50,819 nucleotides of DNA from Methylococcaceae bacterium. Its GTDB lineage: Bacteria; Pseudomonadota; Gammaproteobacteria; Methylococcales; Methylomonadaceae. The stretch spans positions 1 to 50,819 of the forward strand of contig SPJS01000107.1 of assembly GCA_006844705.1 (NCBI GenBank), read 5' to 3'. Below are positions 18,463-27,337 of this stretch, piece by piece; within the stretch, counting starts at the first letter, position 1, and each line of letters begins with the position of its first letter. The notes beneath the pieces were generated by a model that saw only the letters and a program-made list of their open reading frames with translations, was not told the DNA's origin and searched no databases. Made by a program: the position numbers and the translations under genes.

Positions 18463-20289
18463 ATGAGTACTCCAGTCCATTTGACCCGATGTCTAACCCT
18501 TTCCAGCGCCATGCTGTTCTCTTTCCCGGCACTTGCCGGCAATGTCATCCATGTGCCCATGTCGTGGTGCGTTGTTGAAGGCAGTCGAGCGGAAGATAAT
18601 CCTAATATTGGTGCCGATTCTCAAACGGACGCCATAATCTGGCGACGGCATGAACGCCCTACCGATAATATATATTTACCACAGGCGGATATTTCACTCC
18701 GCTCAGCCATTAATGATGCCTGGGGCTCGTTTAATTTCCCAATCATTGCTGACCCCGACACTTCGCTTGGGGTACAAGGCGATATGCGCGGCGAAGATGT
18801 TAATGTAAACGGTGTGGAATTTAACGCCATGATTAATGCCTGCGACATTGCCTATGATGGCCTGGGACGTTCCGGTATCGGCATTACTGCAGTCAATGCT
18901 AATTTATTTCACGATGGTGCGGGTGATTATATCGGCGTCATTGGCTGGGCCGGGTGCAGTGAATTTCCGGCAGGGACATGCATTGCCCCGTATGATGGCC
19001 GCGTAGTGGTCATCGATAATGCCTTTTTGCATCCGGGCAGCCCGGATCGCACATTTCCAGGCAGCAGTAACCAGTTTATTATTACTGATTCCCTGGATGT
19101 GTTAACCGGCCATGAAGTTGGTCACGCATTAAGTCTAAATCATCGATCTAATTCATTAGCGCTGATGAATGATACAGTCTCGGATAACGACGCTGATGAT
19201 GATGCTGACAATACCGATTTGAATGCCGCTGAAGTAGCCGCATTACGCGCCAATGCGCTGAATGTTCCGGGTATTGAAATTGACCCGCCAGGCATTTTTA
19301 ATCCTGGTCAATGGTTGCAAATGCGGGTTCCAGATCCAATGGGAGACGCAAATTCCGACCTCAACTTCATGGATATTACGTCCGCGCGCGTGGCTATGAA
19401 TCGCAACAGCAAAGCATTGCAATTCAAAGTACAACTGGCTGATGCATTACCGGCACGACTTCCCGATCCTCCGTGTAAGATTGAATTTCTATTAGATACA
19501 GATAACGACCCCGGCACCGGTGCCAATGAGGAGCAATTGAAAAAACTCGGCATTCCGCGCGGGTTTGCCGGTGCCGATGTAATCATGCAAGCCACCCTGG
19601 TCAACGTCCCCGGTGCAGACCAACCGGCATTGGCGCAAAATAGCTGGGTCGTGCAAAAAGGCGACCTTGTTTCACTAAACAGCTTCCGGGCGCAATTGCT
19701 GGAAATGGCCGTCTATCCGCAATTTGCGCCGATGTTAAAACCTAATTTGCCGAGACTTGAACATCGCTATGTTGCCAACCATTCAATCGCATGGGCCGGG
19801 CAATTGCCTGATGAAATCCCGATGGGCGACAAAGGCCGCTTCACTGCGCGCATCGTACAAGATGGTGAAGTTATCGATCAACTTAACAAAGATGACAATC
19901 GTTTTGTGCTGGAAGACCCCAGCTTTCCACATTGTTTCCCTCAAAATGAAGAGGCTAAACAAGGCGAAGTGGCTCTGATTGATGTTGAAGGCTTGCCGGC
20001 GAACAGCAAAATACACGGTCTGCTGGGGCCTGATGAAGTATTTACCGATATCACCGATGGCAATGGCGGCGGTACCTTTAAATTACCAGTGCCGGAAGAT
20101 ACCGCACCGGGGCCTCACCTGGTCACTATCGGTGTCATTGATACGGCTCTTACCGCAGATTGTACGCTGATCGTCACCGATAAAACCCGGTGTGACGGTG
20201 ACCTGGATGGTGACGGCGATGTGGACAATATTGATGCCCGTATCTTTTCCATCGACTTTGCCACCCCGGCCTGTAAAGGAAAACGTTAA
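18463..20289 (+). CDS. Secreted metzincin-like zinc metalloprotease with dockerin-like C-terminus
   Basis: A 608-residue exported protein with a signal peptide (about 1-25, cut after FPALA). The zinc site is HEVGHALSLNH (H217, E218, H221, H227), the extended metzincin motif, with a probable Met-turn at LALMND (M235) only eight residues later. D/N-rich sequence follows (about 236-255), possibly calcium-binding. The middle (about 290-560) is beta-rich, with cysteine pairs and no family I recognise. The end CDGDLDGDGDVDNIDARIF (about 575-595) is a dockerin type-I-like calcium loop, common at the C-termini of proteobacterial surface proteins. It is preceded by a near-consensus Shine-Dalgarno and followed 90 bases later by a VPLPA-CTERM gene. 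The substrate is unknown. Confidence 0.78.
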   Translation: MSTPVHLTRCLTLSSAMLFSFPALAGNVIHVPMSWCVVEGSRAEDNPNIGADSQTDAIIWRRHERPTDNIYLPQADISLRSAINDAWGSFNFPIIADPDTSLGVQGDMRGEDVNVNGVEFNAMINACDIAYDGLGRSGIGITAVNANLFHDGAGDYIGVIGWAGCSEFPAGTCIAPYDGRVVVIDNAFLHPGSPDRTFPGSSNQFIITDSLDVLTGHEVGHALSLNHRSNSLALMNDTVSDNDADDDADNTDLNAAEVAALRANALNVPGIEIDPPGIFNPGQWLQMRVPDPMGDANSDLNFMDITSARVAMNRNSKALQFKVQLADALPARLPDPPCKIEFLLDTDNDPGTGANEEQLKKLGIPRGFAGADVIMQATLVNVPGADQPALAQNSWVVQKGDLVSLNSFRAQLLEMAVYPQFAPMLKPNLPRLEHRYVANHSIAWAGQLPDEIPMGDKGRFTARIVQDGEVIDQLNKDDNRFVLEDPSFPHCFPQNEEAKQGEVALIDVEGLPANSKIHGLLGPDEVFTDITDGNGGGTFKLPVPEDTAPGPHLVTIGVIDTALTADCTLIVTDKTRCDGDLDGDGDVDNIDARIFSIDFATPACKGKR

Positions 20290-20379
20290 TTACCGCATTT
20301 AGCTGCATTTGGTGACACATGGACGTGTCTTGCATTTGCTTAGTTAAAGACTTACCCCCTATATAAAGAGGAAAAAACC

Positions 20380-20976
20380 ATGCTAAAAAAAATGATCTTT
20401 ACCAGCTTTTGTTTATTATTAACCCATATGTCTCACGCAGTTGTTATTTATACCGACTTTACTAACGACCAAGCCTACGATGCGACATACACAACAACAC
20501 CCGGTACCATTACGGCACGTGTTTATGTCAGCGTATCCAACGAGGAATTCAACGCACATGGCGGTCTCGGCGGCTTCGGCACCAATTTTGATGCCGACGG
20601 CTTGAACATTCTGGGCGCATCCGATGCGGAAAAACTGGCTAACATAACAATTAATCCGCAATGGAATTTCGCCACCAGCAAAAACGTAAACGCGACCGAT
20701 AGTGCCGAAATCATCGGCAATGTCCTGAGCTTTCCCAGCTTCACCACCTCACCCCTGCATTTGTATGATGTTGACTTGGTGGTGCCGGCCGGTGTCGGCA
20801 GTTATGTTTTTCAGCTAGCAGATGCCGTCGGCTCCAGCTTTGTCGCCGATGATTTGTTCGACTACGACAGCTCGGCCGTGTTCCAATCATCAACCATCAA
20901 TGTCGTCCCGCTGCCCGCTGCTGCGTGGTTTTTTATCAGCAGCCTGTTTATCCTATTAACAGCACAACGCAAGTGA
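20380..20976 (+). CDS. VPLPA-CTERM sorting-domain surface protein
   Basis: A 198-residue secreted protein of unknown function. The signal peptide is about 1-20 (MLKKMIFTSFCLLLTHMSHA). The mature part is beta-rich with many D, N and T residues. The C-terminus VPLPAAAWFFISSLFILL followed by TAQRK is a classic VPLPA-CTERM signal: short proline motif, hydrophobic helix, basic tail. Such tails are processed by exosortase-type transpeptidases in the inner membrane, which implies an exosortase elsewhere in this genome. AGAGG precedes the ATG, and a very strong terminator stands 12 bases after the stop. It may be co-expressed with the protease upstream. Confidence 0.82.
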   Translation: MLKKMIFTSFCLLLTHMSHAVVIYTDFTNDQAYDATYTTTPGTITARVYVSVSNEEFNAHGGLGGFGTNFDADGLNILGASDAEKLANITINPQWNFATSKNVNATDSAEIIGNVLSFPSFTTSPLHLYDVDLVVPAGVGSYVFQLADAVGSSFVADDLFDYDSSAVFQSSTINVVPLPAAAWFFISSLFILLTAQRK

Positions 20977-20988
20977 TTTAATCCATAG

Positions 20989-21027
20989 ATCCATACCGAC
21001 ACCAAAGGTGTCGGTATGGATTATTTT
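20989..21027 (+). terminator. Rho-independent terminator after the VPLPA gene
   Basis: A perfect 15-bp stem, ATCCATACCGACACC / GGTGTCGGTATGGAT, has a three-base AAA loop and is followed by TATTTT. It closes the protease/VPLPA transcript. Confidence 0.9.
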
Positions 21028-21116
21028 GCCCCTCTCAACGTTAAACCCTACCGGATGCGCTCACATATCACGTGCTGAATTACATCTCGAATTATTGCTC
21101 CAATCCAAATTTCCTG

Positions 21117-21128
21117 TGAACTAGTTCA
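21117..21128. promoter_or_regulatory. 12-bp perfect palindrome, possible operator
   Basis: TGAACTAGTTCA is fully self-complementary and lies about 61 bases before the 53-codon ORF. A dimeric repressor or activator site is plausible. AGTTCA half-sites also occur before the LuxR gene (about 16993) and before the YeeN-like gene (about 21479), which is suggestive but weak. Confidence 0.4.
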
Positions 21129-21189
21129 TATAGTATTCAATCAAACCATGAGTTAATACTTCCAACAACACATTACCTGGGAGAAGCTC

Positions 21190-21351
21190 ATGTCTGACAA
21201 CGTTATCTATATTGATGCCTGGAAAGCGAAACAACAACCAACTGAGCAGATGACTTTCGTCGTATCAGATTATGAGACGGAAGAACTGACGGACATTGAA
21301 AAACAGCAAGACATTGAAAATGAATTTTTGACTGGAATGATTATCTGGTAA
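21190..21351 (+). CDS. 53-residue acidic orphan protein
   Basis: A small ORF with good expression signals: GGGAGAAG stands before the ATG, and a near-perfect intrinsic terminator follows the stop by ten bases. The protein starts MSDNVIYIDAWKAKQQP, continues with an acidic stretch (YETEELTDIEKQQDIENE) and ends FLTGMIIW. It has no cysteine, signal peptide or membrane helix. I do not recognise a family. The autonomous transcription unit and the palindrome upstream argue that it is real. Confidence 0.65.
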   Translation: MSDNVIYIDAWKAKQQPTEQMTFVVSDYETEELTDIEKQQDIENEFLTGMIIW

Positions 21352-21361
21352 ACGATTAACT

Positions 21362-21410
21362 GCAACCAGACACACGCTTACATCTCCCAAAGCTGTCTGG
21401 TTGCTTTTTT
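21362..21410 (+). terminator. Rho-independent terminator after the 53-residue ORF
   Basis: GCAACCAGACA at 21362-21372 pairs perfectly with TGTCTGGTTGC at 21394-21404 and is followed by six T residues. This shows that a transcript ends here, which supports the small gene just upstream. Confidence 0.93.
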
Positions 21411-21551
21411 ATCCCGCCTAACTTACCGCCACGTTTACCCCCGACAGACGCCTGATCCAAACCATTTCATAAAAAACAGTTCACTTTGCTTATCAAAGCT
21501 CACTGCAAATAGTAAAATCCATCGCAATCATTCTATACATGGAGCACAGGT

Positions 21552-22271
21552 ATGGGCAGAGCCTACCAGAACAGAAAAGAATCAATGGCCAAAACCTCGG
21601 ATATGAAGGCCAAGGTTTACAGCAAATATGGCCGCGTTATTTACGTATGTGCCAAAGAAGGCGGTATTGATCCCGACGGCAACCTGGCGTTACGAAGTCT
21701 GATAGAAAAAGCCAAAAAAGATCAGGTCCCCGCCCACGTCATTGACAAGGCCCTCAACAAAGCCAAAGGCGGAGACGGTGAAGATTTTGCCGTAGCCCGT
21801 TACGAAGGCTTTGGCCCAGGCGGCTGTATGGTGATTGTCGACTGCCTGACAGATAACCCCAACCGGACCTTCGGCGATGTGCGCCTGTGTTTTACCAAAA
21901 CCAAATGTAAAATCGGATCTGAAGGCTCCGTCATGCACAGTTTTGATCATGCTTGCATCTTTGTCTTTGACGGCGACGAAGAAGAAGCACTGGATGCCCT
22001 GATTATGGCCGATGTGGATGTAACCGACATCGAAAACGACAACGGCAAACTTACCGTGTTCGCCCCGCAAAGCGAATACGCCAAAGCAAAAACCGCTCTG
22101 ACAGATAGCGTTGCCGACATAAAATTTGACGTCGACGAAATTCAATTCGTGCCCAAAGGCAACACTTCAATCAGCGGCGACGATGTCGAAATGTTCGATA
22201 AATTCATCGCTATGCTGGAAAACCTGGATGACGTACAAAATATATATCATGATGTTGAAATTAATCCATAA
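21552..22271 (+). CDS. YebC/PmpR/TACO1 family protein, YeeN-like
   Basis: A 239-residue protein of the YebC family, whose members act as regulators or as ribosome-associated factors helping translation of difficult (proline-rich) stretches. It begins [21 protein letters not shown]. The conserved second-domain motif is [20 protein letters not shown], followed by NRTFGDVR, and the third is GSVMHSFDH. The N-terminus and [13 protein letters not shown] ending resemble E. coli YeeN more than YebC, so this may be the second family copy of the genome. It has its own upstream region and is convergent with the O-antigen operon. Confidence 0.88.
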   Translation: MGRAYQNRKESMAKTSDMKAKVYSKYGRVIYVCAKEGGIDPDGNLALRSLIEKAKKDQVPAHVIDKALNKAKGGDGEDFAVARYEGFGPGGCMVIVDCLTDNPNRTFGDVRLCFTKTKCKIGSEGSVMHSFDHACIFVFDGDEEEALDALIMADVDVTDIENDNGKLTVFAPQSEYAKAKTALTDSVADIKFDVDEIQFVPKGNTSISGDDVEMFDKFIAMLENLDDVQNIYHDVEINP

Positions 22272-22345
22272 CATCTTGCTAAAAAAAGATGACTGATCAA
22301 GATATTACCTGATCCGGCTCGATCAAAAACGTCCGTTGACTTCAC

Positions 22346-23230
22346 TCACTTGACCGGCAGCGTAATATCTTTTTTAGTTAACTCAAACCCACGCGGAGTA
22401 AAGCCGAAATCCCTTGTCGCTGCACTGTGATCAAAATCCATATCCTGATTCATTCTTTGCGCCATCGCATAGGTCCACTGTTTGTATCGCGGAATAAACT
22501 TCAATAACTGAATAGCTCGTTTAAACATCCATAACGGCATTGAAACAATTCTAACCGGTTTACCGATCGCCAGAAAAACGTGTTCCACCATCGTACGGTA
22601 AGTCATTTTATCCCGTCCAGAAATAGTGTACGCCCCGGATGTAAGATCAACTTTCTCTAACGCTCTAACACAGGCTTCAGCCACATCATCAGCATGAACA
22701 GGCTGTCTCAGCCCTTTAGCCTTGCCAAACAAAGGAAAAAAGCCAAACCTATGTATAAATCGAGCTATTTCAGTAATATTTTTGTCTTCACCGTTCCCGT
22801 AAATCAGGGTGGGGCGCAAAATCACCCATTGCACACTCGTCTTTTCTGCCCATTGAGCAATGTCATCTTCAGCCTCAGCCAGGCGACGCGCGGTGCTTTG
22901 TTCCTCACCATCTACAGATTCCCATTTGGTATAGCGACTGGTTGAAGAAAGCATCACTATGCGCTGTACACCATATGCTTTTAACAATGAAAAATATTGA
23001 GGCAACACCCATATAGGCGCGACACAAATCCAATGAGAAATCATTTCAGATGTTGAATGGCTTTGTACATCCTCACTTATCTTGCGCCACACAACATGCT
23101 CAACAGGGTTTGCAGAAATCTGCTGGCGAGTGAATGCAATAACCTCATGTCCCTCGGCGAGCAACGTTGTCAACAAAGATTGTCCGACAAAACTTGTTGC
23201 TCCAATTACTCCGACGTTCAGACCCTCCAT
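22346..23230 (-). CDS. NAD(P)-binding SDR-type sugar or quinone-like reductase
   Basis: A 294-residue atypical short-chain dehydrogenase. The dinucleotide-binding motif is GVIGATSFVGQSL near the start, followed by the beta-2/arginine region IAFTRQQ. RIVMLSSTSRYTKW (about 100) is the active-site strand, but the YxxxK pair is not in the classical place. VILRPTLIYGNGEDKN and PVHADDVAEAC are typical of extended SDR proteins that act on nucleotide sugars or related compounds. It overlaps the upstream glycosyltransferase by 13 bases and is the last gene of the O-antigen operon. The exact substrate is not predictable. Confidence 0.75.
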   Translation of the reverse strand: MEGLNVGVIGATSFVGQSLLTTLLAEGHEVIAFTRQQISANPVEHVVWRKISEDVQSHSTSEMISHWICVAPIWVLPQYFSLLKAYGVQRIVMLSSTSRYTKWESVDGEEQSTARRLAEAEDDIAQWAEKTSVQWVILRPTLIYGNGEDKNITEIARFIHRFGFFPLFGKAKGLRQPVHADDVAEACVRALEKVDLTSGAYTISGRDKMTYRTMVEHVFLAIGKPVRIVSMPLWMFKRAIQLLKFIPRYKQWTYAMAQRMNQDMDFDHSAATRDFGFTPRGFELTKKDITLPVK

Positions 23231-24114
23231 TGTTGTCCAAACTTCCGCTTAAATAATTTGCCTGCATGGATCATACAAACCAGTCCAAATCGAAACCAGA
23301 CACCTACGATAACCAAGCCCATGAGCCCCAGCGGATATTGATGGATGAAAAATTTACGATAAAACCGGATCATTCCTTTATGCTTGTGCCACTCAACAAA
23401 AAACGGGCGGCTCCGGCTGCATACTCCAAGCGCATGCACAATTTTAGCCGAAGGCACAAAGACAATTTTCCAGCCATTCTGGCGAAAACGCATACATAAA
23501 TCCAGGTCTTCACAATGCAGAAAATAATGTTCATCCCATAAGCCAATTAAATCCATTGCCTCACTCCGGACCAACATACATGCGCCGGAAATAGCTTCCA
23601 CTTCAACCGGGTGATCAGGTAAGGGGGTCTTGTGTAAGTAAAAATCGTAGAATAATTTCGGCCACCGATTGGATAACCGATACAACCCAAATGCTCTGAC
23701 GAAGGAGCGCCACGGCGTGGGAACCGCCCGCCGTCCTCCGCCTTGTTCGGAGCCATCTTGATTCAATAATAAACCGCCAACCATACCCACCTGCGCGTCA
23801 GATTTAAGTTCATCCAATAGAATTGAAATGGTATTGACTTGCAGACTGCAATCAGGATTTAAAAATAAAAAATACTCACCCGATGACGCATGAATCCCTA
23901 TATTACATGCCGCTGAAAACCCCAAATTAGTCGGGTTACGAATAATCTGAAGCTTATCCGTGGACGGAAGCGTATCCAAACTATTATCAGTTGACGCATT
24001 ATCAATAACAAGTATTTCATTAGCCGATTCACTGGCCAAAATCGATTCCACGCAACTTTTCAGCAAAAGCCCCGCGTTATGATTAACCAAAATTATTGAC
24101 ACCGTATGACTCAT
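23218..24114 (-). CDS. GT2 family glycosyltransferase (rhamnosyltransferase-like)
   Basis: A 298-residue inverting glycosyltransferase with a GT-A fold, which should add one sugar of the O-chain at the cytoplasmic face of the inner membrane. Motifs: SIILVNHNAG (start), VIDNASTDNS (nucleotide), LNPDCSL (the variant DxD), SGACMLVRSEAM and the acceptor-region aspartates of HYFLHCEDLDLCMR. The basic C-terminal stretch with a hydrophobic segment (about 258-285) probably contacts the membrane. It belongs to the WbbL-like group of GT2 enzymes. The ATG overlaps the stop of the previous gene by one base. Confidence 0.88.
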   Translation of the reverse strand: MSHTVSIILVNHNAGLLLKSCVESILASESANEILVIDNASTDNSLDTLPSTDKLQIIRNPTNLGFSAACNIGIHASSGEYFLFLNPDCSLQVNTISILLDELKSDAQVGMVGGLLLNQDGSEQGGGRRAVPTPWRSFVRAFGLYRLSNRWPKLFYDFYLHKTPLPDHPVEVEAISGACMLVRSEAMDLIGLWDEHYFLHCEDLDLCMRFRQNGWKIVFVPSAKIVHALGVCSRSRPFFVEWHKHKGMIRFYRKFFIHQYPLGLMGLVIVGVWFRFGLVCMIHAGKLFKRKFGQQWRV

Positions 24115-25118
24115 TATTTTCTTCCTAATGGCAGCATACTTTTATCCAGCACTCGCCAAATCTCTTTTAAGGATATTGTACGCTCCTTCTGAATCAATTG
24201 CCTTTTCAGCCACATTCCAGGTAGGCCTATCAGTGCATCCTTTTTGGCTTGAAGAATGACTTTACCTTGCCCTCGACACGTAAACAGTATGATGCTAAGC
24301 ACATTAAGCGCGAGGTGAACAGGAAGTAAAACGATCAACAGAAGGGAAGGCATATTTTTGACAAAAGCCCAAACCAGATTGCGATGCCCATGATAAACCG
24401 CAAAATCACTGTGTCTGCCCCCGCTGGTTGCCGAGCCGATATGAGAAACAAGTGCATCGGGTATCAATAAACAGCGGTAGCCTTTCAGTCTCAACCTGAA
24501 ACCCAAATCAACATCTTCAACATAGCAAAAGAAATCTTCATCAAACCCGCCCACTGCATCCAGCGCATCATTCCGATATAACGCGGCAGCGGCACAAGCA
24601 GAAAATATTTCTCGGGGGGTATCATCATCTTCATTCCTAAGGCACCCCCAACCTTTGCGCCAGACCAATCCGCTGATATGGTAAACATCTCCATCTCCAT
24701 CAAGCCGTTCTGGTTGCTCATGTTGCAATAACCGGCTGGCAAACACATCGTAAGCTGGATAATGCCTGGTTGCCTTGACCAAGTTCTCCAGCCAGTCAGA
24801 CTGCGGAATCGTATCCGGGTTAAGTAACGCTATCCATTGAATCGTTTCCAGTGCATGTATGGCTTGATTGTTTGCCGCCGCAAACCCTAAATTCTTCTGG
24901 TTACGAATAAATTCAACGTCATTAAATTCATTAGTGAGATGATGGGAGCGATCAAAGTCACTTGCATTATCAATGACACAGACTTTGAAATGCTTAAATG
25001 TCTGCTGTTGTAATGCTTTCACGCAATTAAACAAGAGCTCCCAGGAATTCCAATTGACGATGACCACACACACTTTGCACTCATCAGCATCATTATTCGC
25101 GGCCGTTGTTTCGCTCAT
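24114..25118 (-). CDS. GT2 family glycosyltransferase
   Basis: A second WbbL-like GT2 enzyme, 334 residues. Motifs: VVIVNWNSWELL, VIDNASDFDR, LLNPDTIPQSDWLE (DxD-like), FSACAAAALYRNDAL and FCYVEDVDLGFRLRLKGYR. A hydrophobic segment (about 265-285) and a basic tail suggest membrane association. It overlaps the reductase before it and the next GT2 after it by a few bases. The two neighbouring GT2 proteins are homologous but clearly diverged, so they probably make different linkages. Confidence 0.88.
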   Translation of the reverse strand: MSETTAANNDADECKVCVVIVNWNSWELLFNCVKALQQQTFKHFKVCVIDNASDFDRSHHLTNEFNDVEFIRNQKNLGFAAANNQAIHALETIQWIALLNPDTIPQSDWLENLVKATRHYPAYDVFASRLLQHEQPERLDGDGDVYHISGLVWRKGWGCLRNEDDDTPREIFSACAAAALYRNDALDAVGGFDEDFFCYVEDVDLGFRLRLKGYRCLLIPDALVSHIGSATSGGRHSDFAVYHGHRNLVWAFVKNMPSLLLIVLLPVHLALNVLSIILFTCRGQGKVILQAKKDALIGLPGMWLKRQLIQKERTISLKEIWRVLDKSMLPLGRK

Positions 25119-26053
25119 GAACCGGGTGAATAATACTGCGCTTCGGATTTATTGAGTTGTGATGTCCACCATTCTATGGTCGCATCAAGTCCATAATCCA
25201 GCGATATGGAAGGCTTCCAGTTTAATTCATCTTGCAGCTTTCGGACATCAGCAAGTAAAACAGGAGGATCATGAGGAGACGTCGCGATAGCCCCTAACCT
25301 CAGAAGGTCTTCTCGATTTAATTTTTGGGCAACCGTTGTCACGACATCTTTTATCGCAAGGCCTTGTCCAGAAGCAATGTTTACGGGCCCTTGTACATTT
25401 GAACCAAGTAAGGCGACGAAAGCAGAAGCAATATCTGCAACATGCAAAAAATCTCTGACCTGTTCACCTGCCGAACATGAGGCAGGCTGTCCTTGCAATA
25501 AAGCAAGAATGACCGATGAAACAAGTCGGGATGGATATTCAAAGGGACCATAAAGAAAAAAAATCCGCCCCCAAGCACTACTCAAGTCAAATTGTTGGCT
25601 GTACGCGCCCAACATTGTCTGTAGTGAATGTTTACAGGTGCCATAAACAGTCGCCGGTTTGAGAGGCGTCTTGTTCTCGTTACACCAGCCGTAGTCCCAG
25701 TCGTATTCAGCGCAGGACCCCGCCATGACGACTCGTTGACCGCCTGATTCAGCAAAACCATGTAAAAGATCCAGACTTGACCGTACCCACTGAAAGTTGT
25801 CAACCGCCGTCCAATAGTGTCCGGGCTTGGCGTTCCAGGCGAAATGTAACAGATGTGTAGGCTGAACCGCTTCAATCAGTGAACCAGCTGCGCCTTCTTG
25901 CAGTAAATTGATTTCATGCCATCGCAAAGAGGCACTGGATGATTGACGCTGTTGAGAAACCGCATGAACCTCAAACCCCTGCTCGATCAATAGGGGGATA
26001 CAGTGCCTGCCTACAAACCCGCTTGCTCCCGTTAACAGAACTTTTTTCATCAT
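25115..26053 (-). CDS. NDP-4-keto-hexose reductase (extended SDR)
   Basis: A 312-residue nucleotide-sugar SDR. TGASGFVGRH (8-17) binds NAD(P), the active-site Ser region is AGSCAEYDW, and YGTCK (Y137, K141) is the catalytic pair. VRDFLHVADIASAF and VNIASGQGLAIKDV are typical for the extended family. It follows the C-methyltransferase in the operon, so its most likely role is 4-keto reduction of the CDP-linked, C-methylated intermediate. A 4-epimerase is the alternative. Confidence 0.8.
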   Translation of the reverse strand: MMKKVLLTGASGFVGRHCIPLLIEQGFEVHAVSQQRQSSSASLRWHEINLLQEGAAGSLIEAVQPTHLLHFAWNAKPGHYWTAVDNFQWVRSSLDLLHGFAESGGQRVVMAGSCAEYDWDYGWCNENKTPLKPATVYGTCKHSLQTMLGAYSQQFDLSSAWGRIFFLYGPFEYPSRLVSSVILALLQGQPASCSAGEQVRDFLHVADIASAFVALLGSNVQGPVNIASGQGLAIKDVVTTVAQKLNREDLLRLGAIATSPHDPPVLLADVRKLQDELNWKPSISLDYGLDATIEWWTSQLNKSEAQYYSPGS

Positions 26054-26110
26054 TAATATCTCACTGCCACAAAAATTGAGCCCTAAACTAAAGCGGGATT
26101 TCCAGATCGA

Positions 26111-27337
26111 TTAATCAACGCTCAATTCTGGTACTGCAGTTACAAACTGTCCCCCCCATTCACGAATATAACTGAGTTGATCAGTAATTTCACTTCGTAG
26201 ATTCCAGGGCAGAATAACCACATAATCCGGCTTGGATTGCTGAAGATAGCGCTCATCCACAATCGGAATTCGGCTGCCGGGCATAAATTTGTTCTGTTTG
26301 GAAGGATTGCGGTCAACCACATAGGAAATAAAATCAGGCCTGACCCCGGCATAATTCAACAATGTATTTCCTTTTGCTGCCGCTCCGTAAGCTGCAACCG
26401 TATTGCCCTCATTGCTTGCATTTAACAAAAAAGCGAGAAAATCATTTTTCACCCTATCCGTCTTTTTTTGAAATCCATGATAATAGTCACGTTGTTGCAA
26501 TCCTGCATTCATTTCTTTGAGCAGTAGCTTTTCTACATTCTCCGTGATTGCCCTCACACCCTGGCCGGTTCGTTGTGCAAAGACCCTGAGGCTTCCTCCA
26601 TGCGTGGCAAGCTCTTCCACATCAAAAACCGTCAACCCATTTGCTGAAAAGACACGCGTAACTGCAGACAGGGACAGATAGGAAAAATGTTCATGATAAA
26701 TAGTATCAAACTGGTTTTCGGCGACTAAATTCAACACATGGGGAAACTCAAACGTCGCCACACCATGAGGTTTAAGTAATTTTTCAAATCCAGCGACAAA
26801 ATCATTGATATCAGGAACATGCGCCAATACATTATTTGCCGCCATTAAATCGGCCTGCTTTCCCTTGGCGACAAGCTTATTCGCTAAATGCACGCCAAAA
26901 AATTCTTCAATAATCGAGATACCTTTTTCCCGGGCTGCTGCTGCAGTACTTGCGGTAGGCTCAACTCCGGTACAAGGGATATCCATCGCATTAAAATATT
27001 GCAACAGATAACCATCATTGGCCGCCACTTCAACCACGTGACTGCTTTCATTTATTTGCAACCGCGCGACCATCGCTTCAGTATAACGCTTGGCATGCGC
27101 AAGCCAGCTGGTCGAAAAACTACTGAAATATGCATATTCCGCGTCAAACAATTCGTCTGCCTGTGCGAAGTCTTCTGTTTGAACCAACCAGCATTGATCA
27201 CATACTAAAACAGAAAGAGGAAACCATTTTTCCGGCGCATGCAGACTGCTTTTCGTCAGGTATGCATTTGAAGGCGGTGCGCTTCCAAGATCCACTAATG
27301 AAAGATCAAGCTCGGCACCACAATGGCGGCACTTCAT
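26111..27337 (-). CDS. NDP-hexose 3-C-methyltransferase, TylC3/TcaB9-like
   Basis: A 408-residue SAM enzyme that methylates a carbon of a 4-keto-deoxysugar. The N-terminal zinc-binding domain has CRHC (3-6) and CDQC (46-49). The SAM domain has VVEVAANDGYLLQYF (101-115). The catalytic tetrad region YHEHFSYLS holds Y214, E216 and H217, which align by spacing with the catalytic residues of TcaB9. The C-terminal Rossmann-like domain (about 290-408) includes AAYGAAAKGNTLLNY. Order in the operon (RfbF, RfbG, RmlC-like, this gene, reductase) fits C-3 methylation of a CDP-4-keto-6-deoxyhexose. The start overlaps the epimerase stop by four bases. Confidence 0.87.
   Translation of the reverse strand: MKCRHCGAELDLSLVDLGSAPPSNAYLTKSSLHAPEKWFPLSVLVCDQCWLVQTEDFAQADELFDAEYAYFSSFSTSWLAHAKRYTEAMVARLQINESSHVVEVAANDGYLLQYFNAMDIPCTGVEPTASTAAAAREKGISIIEEFFGVHLANKLVAKGKQADLMAANNVLAHVPDINDFVAGFEKLLKPHGVATFEFPHVLNLVAENQFDTIYHEHFSYLSLSAVTRVFSANGLTVFDVEELATHGGSLRVFAQRTGQGVRAITENVEKLLLKEMNAGLQQRDYYHGFQKKTDRVKNDFLAFLLNASNEGNTVAAYGAAAKGNTLLNYAGVRPDFISYVVDRNPSKQNKFMPGSRIPIVDERYLQQSKPDYVVILPWNLRSEITDQLSYIREWGGQFVTAVPELSVD

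Noticed and set aside
21690..22145. 151-codon minus-strand frame inside the YeeN-like gene
   Set aside because: Complete antisense shadow of a conserved gene.
24491..24748. Minus-strand frame inside the second GT2 gene
   Set aside because: It is an alternate frame of a well-supported glycosyltransferase.
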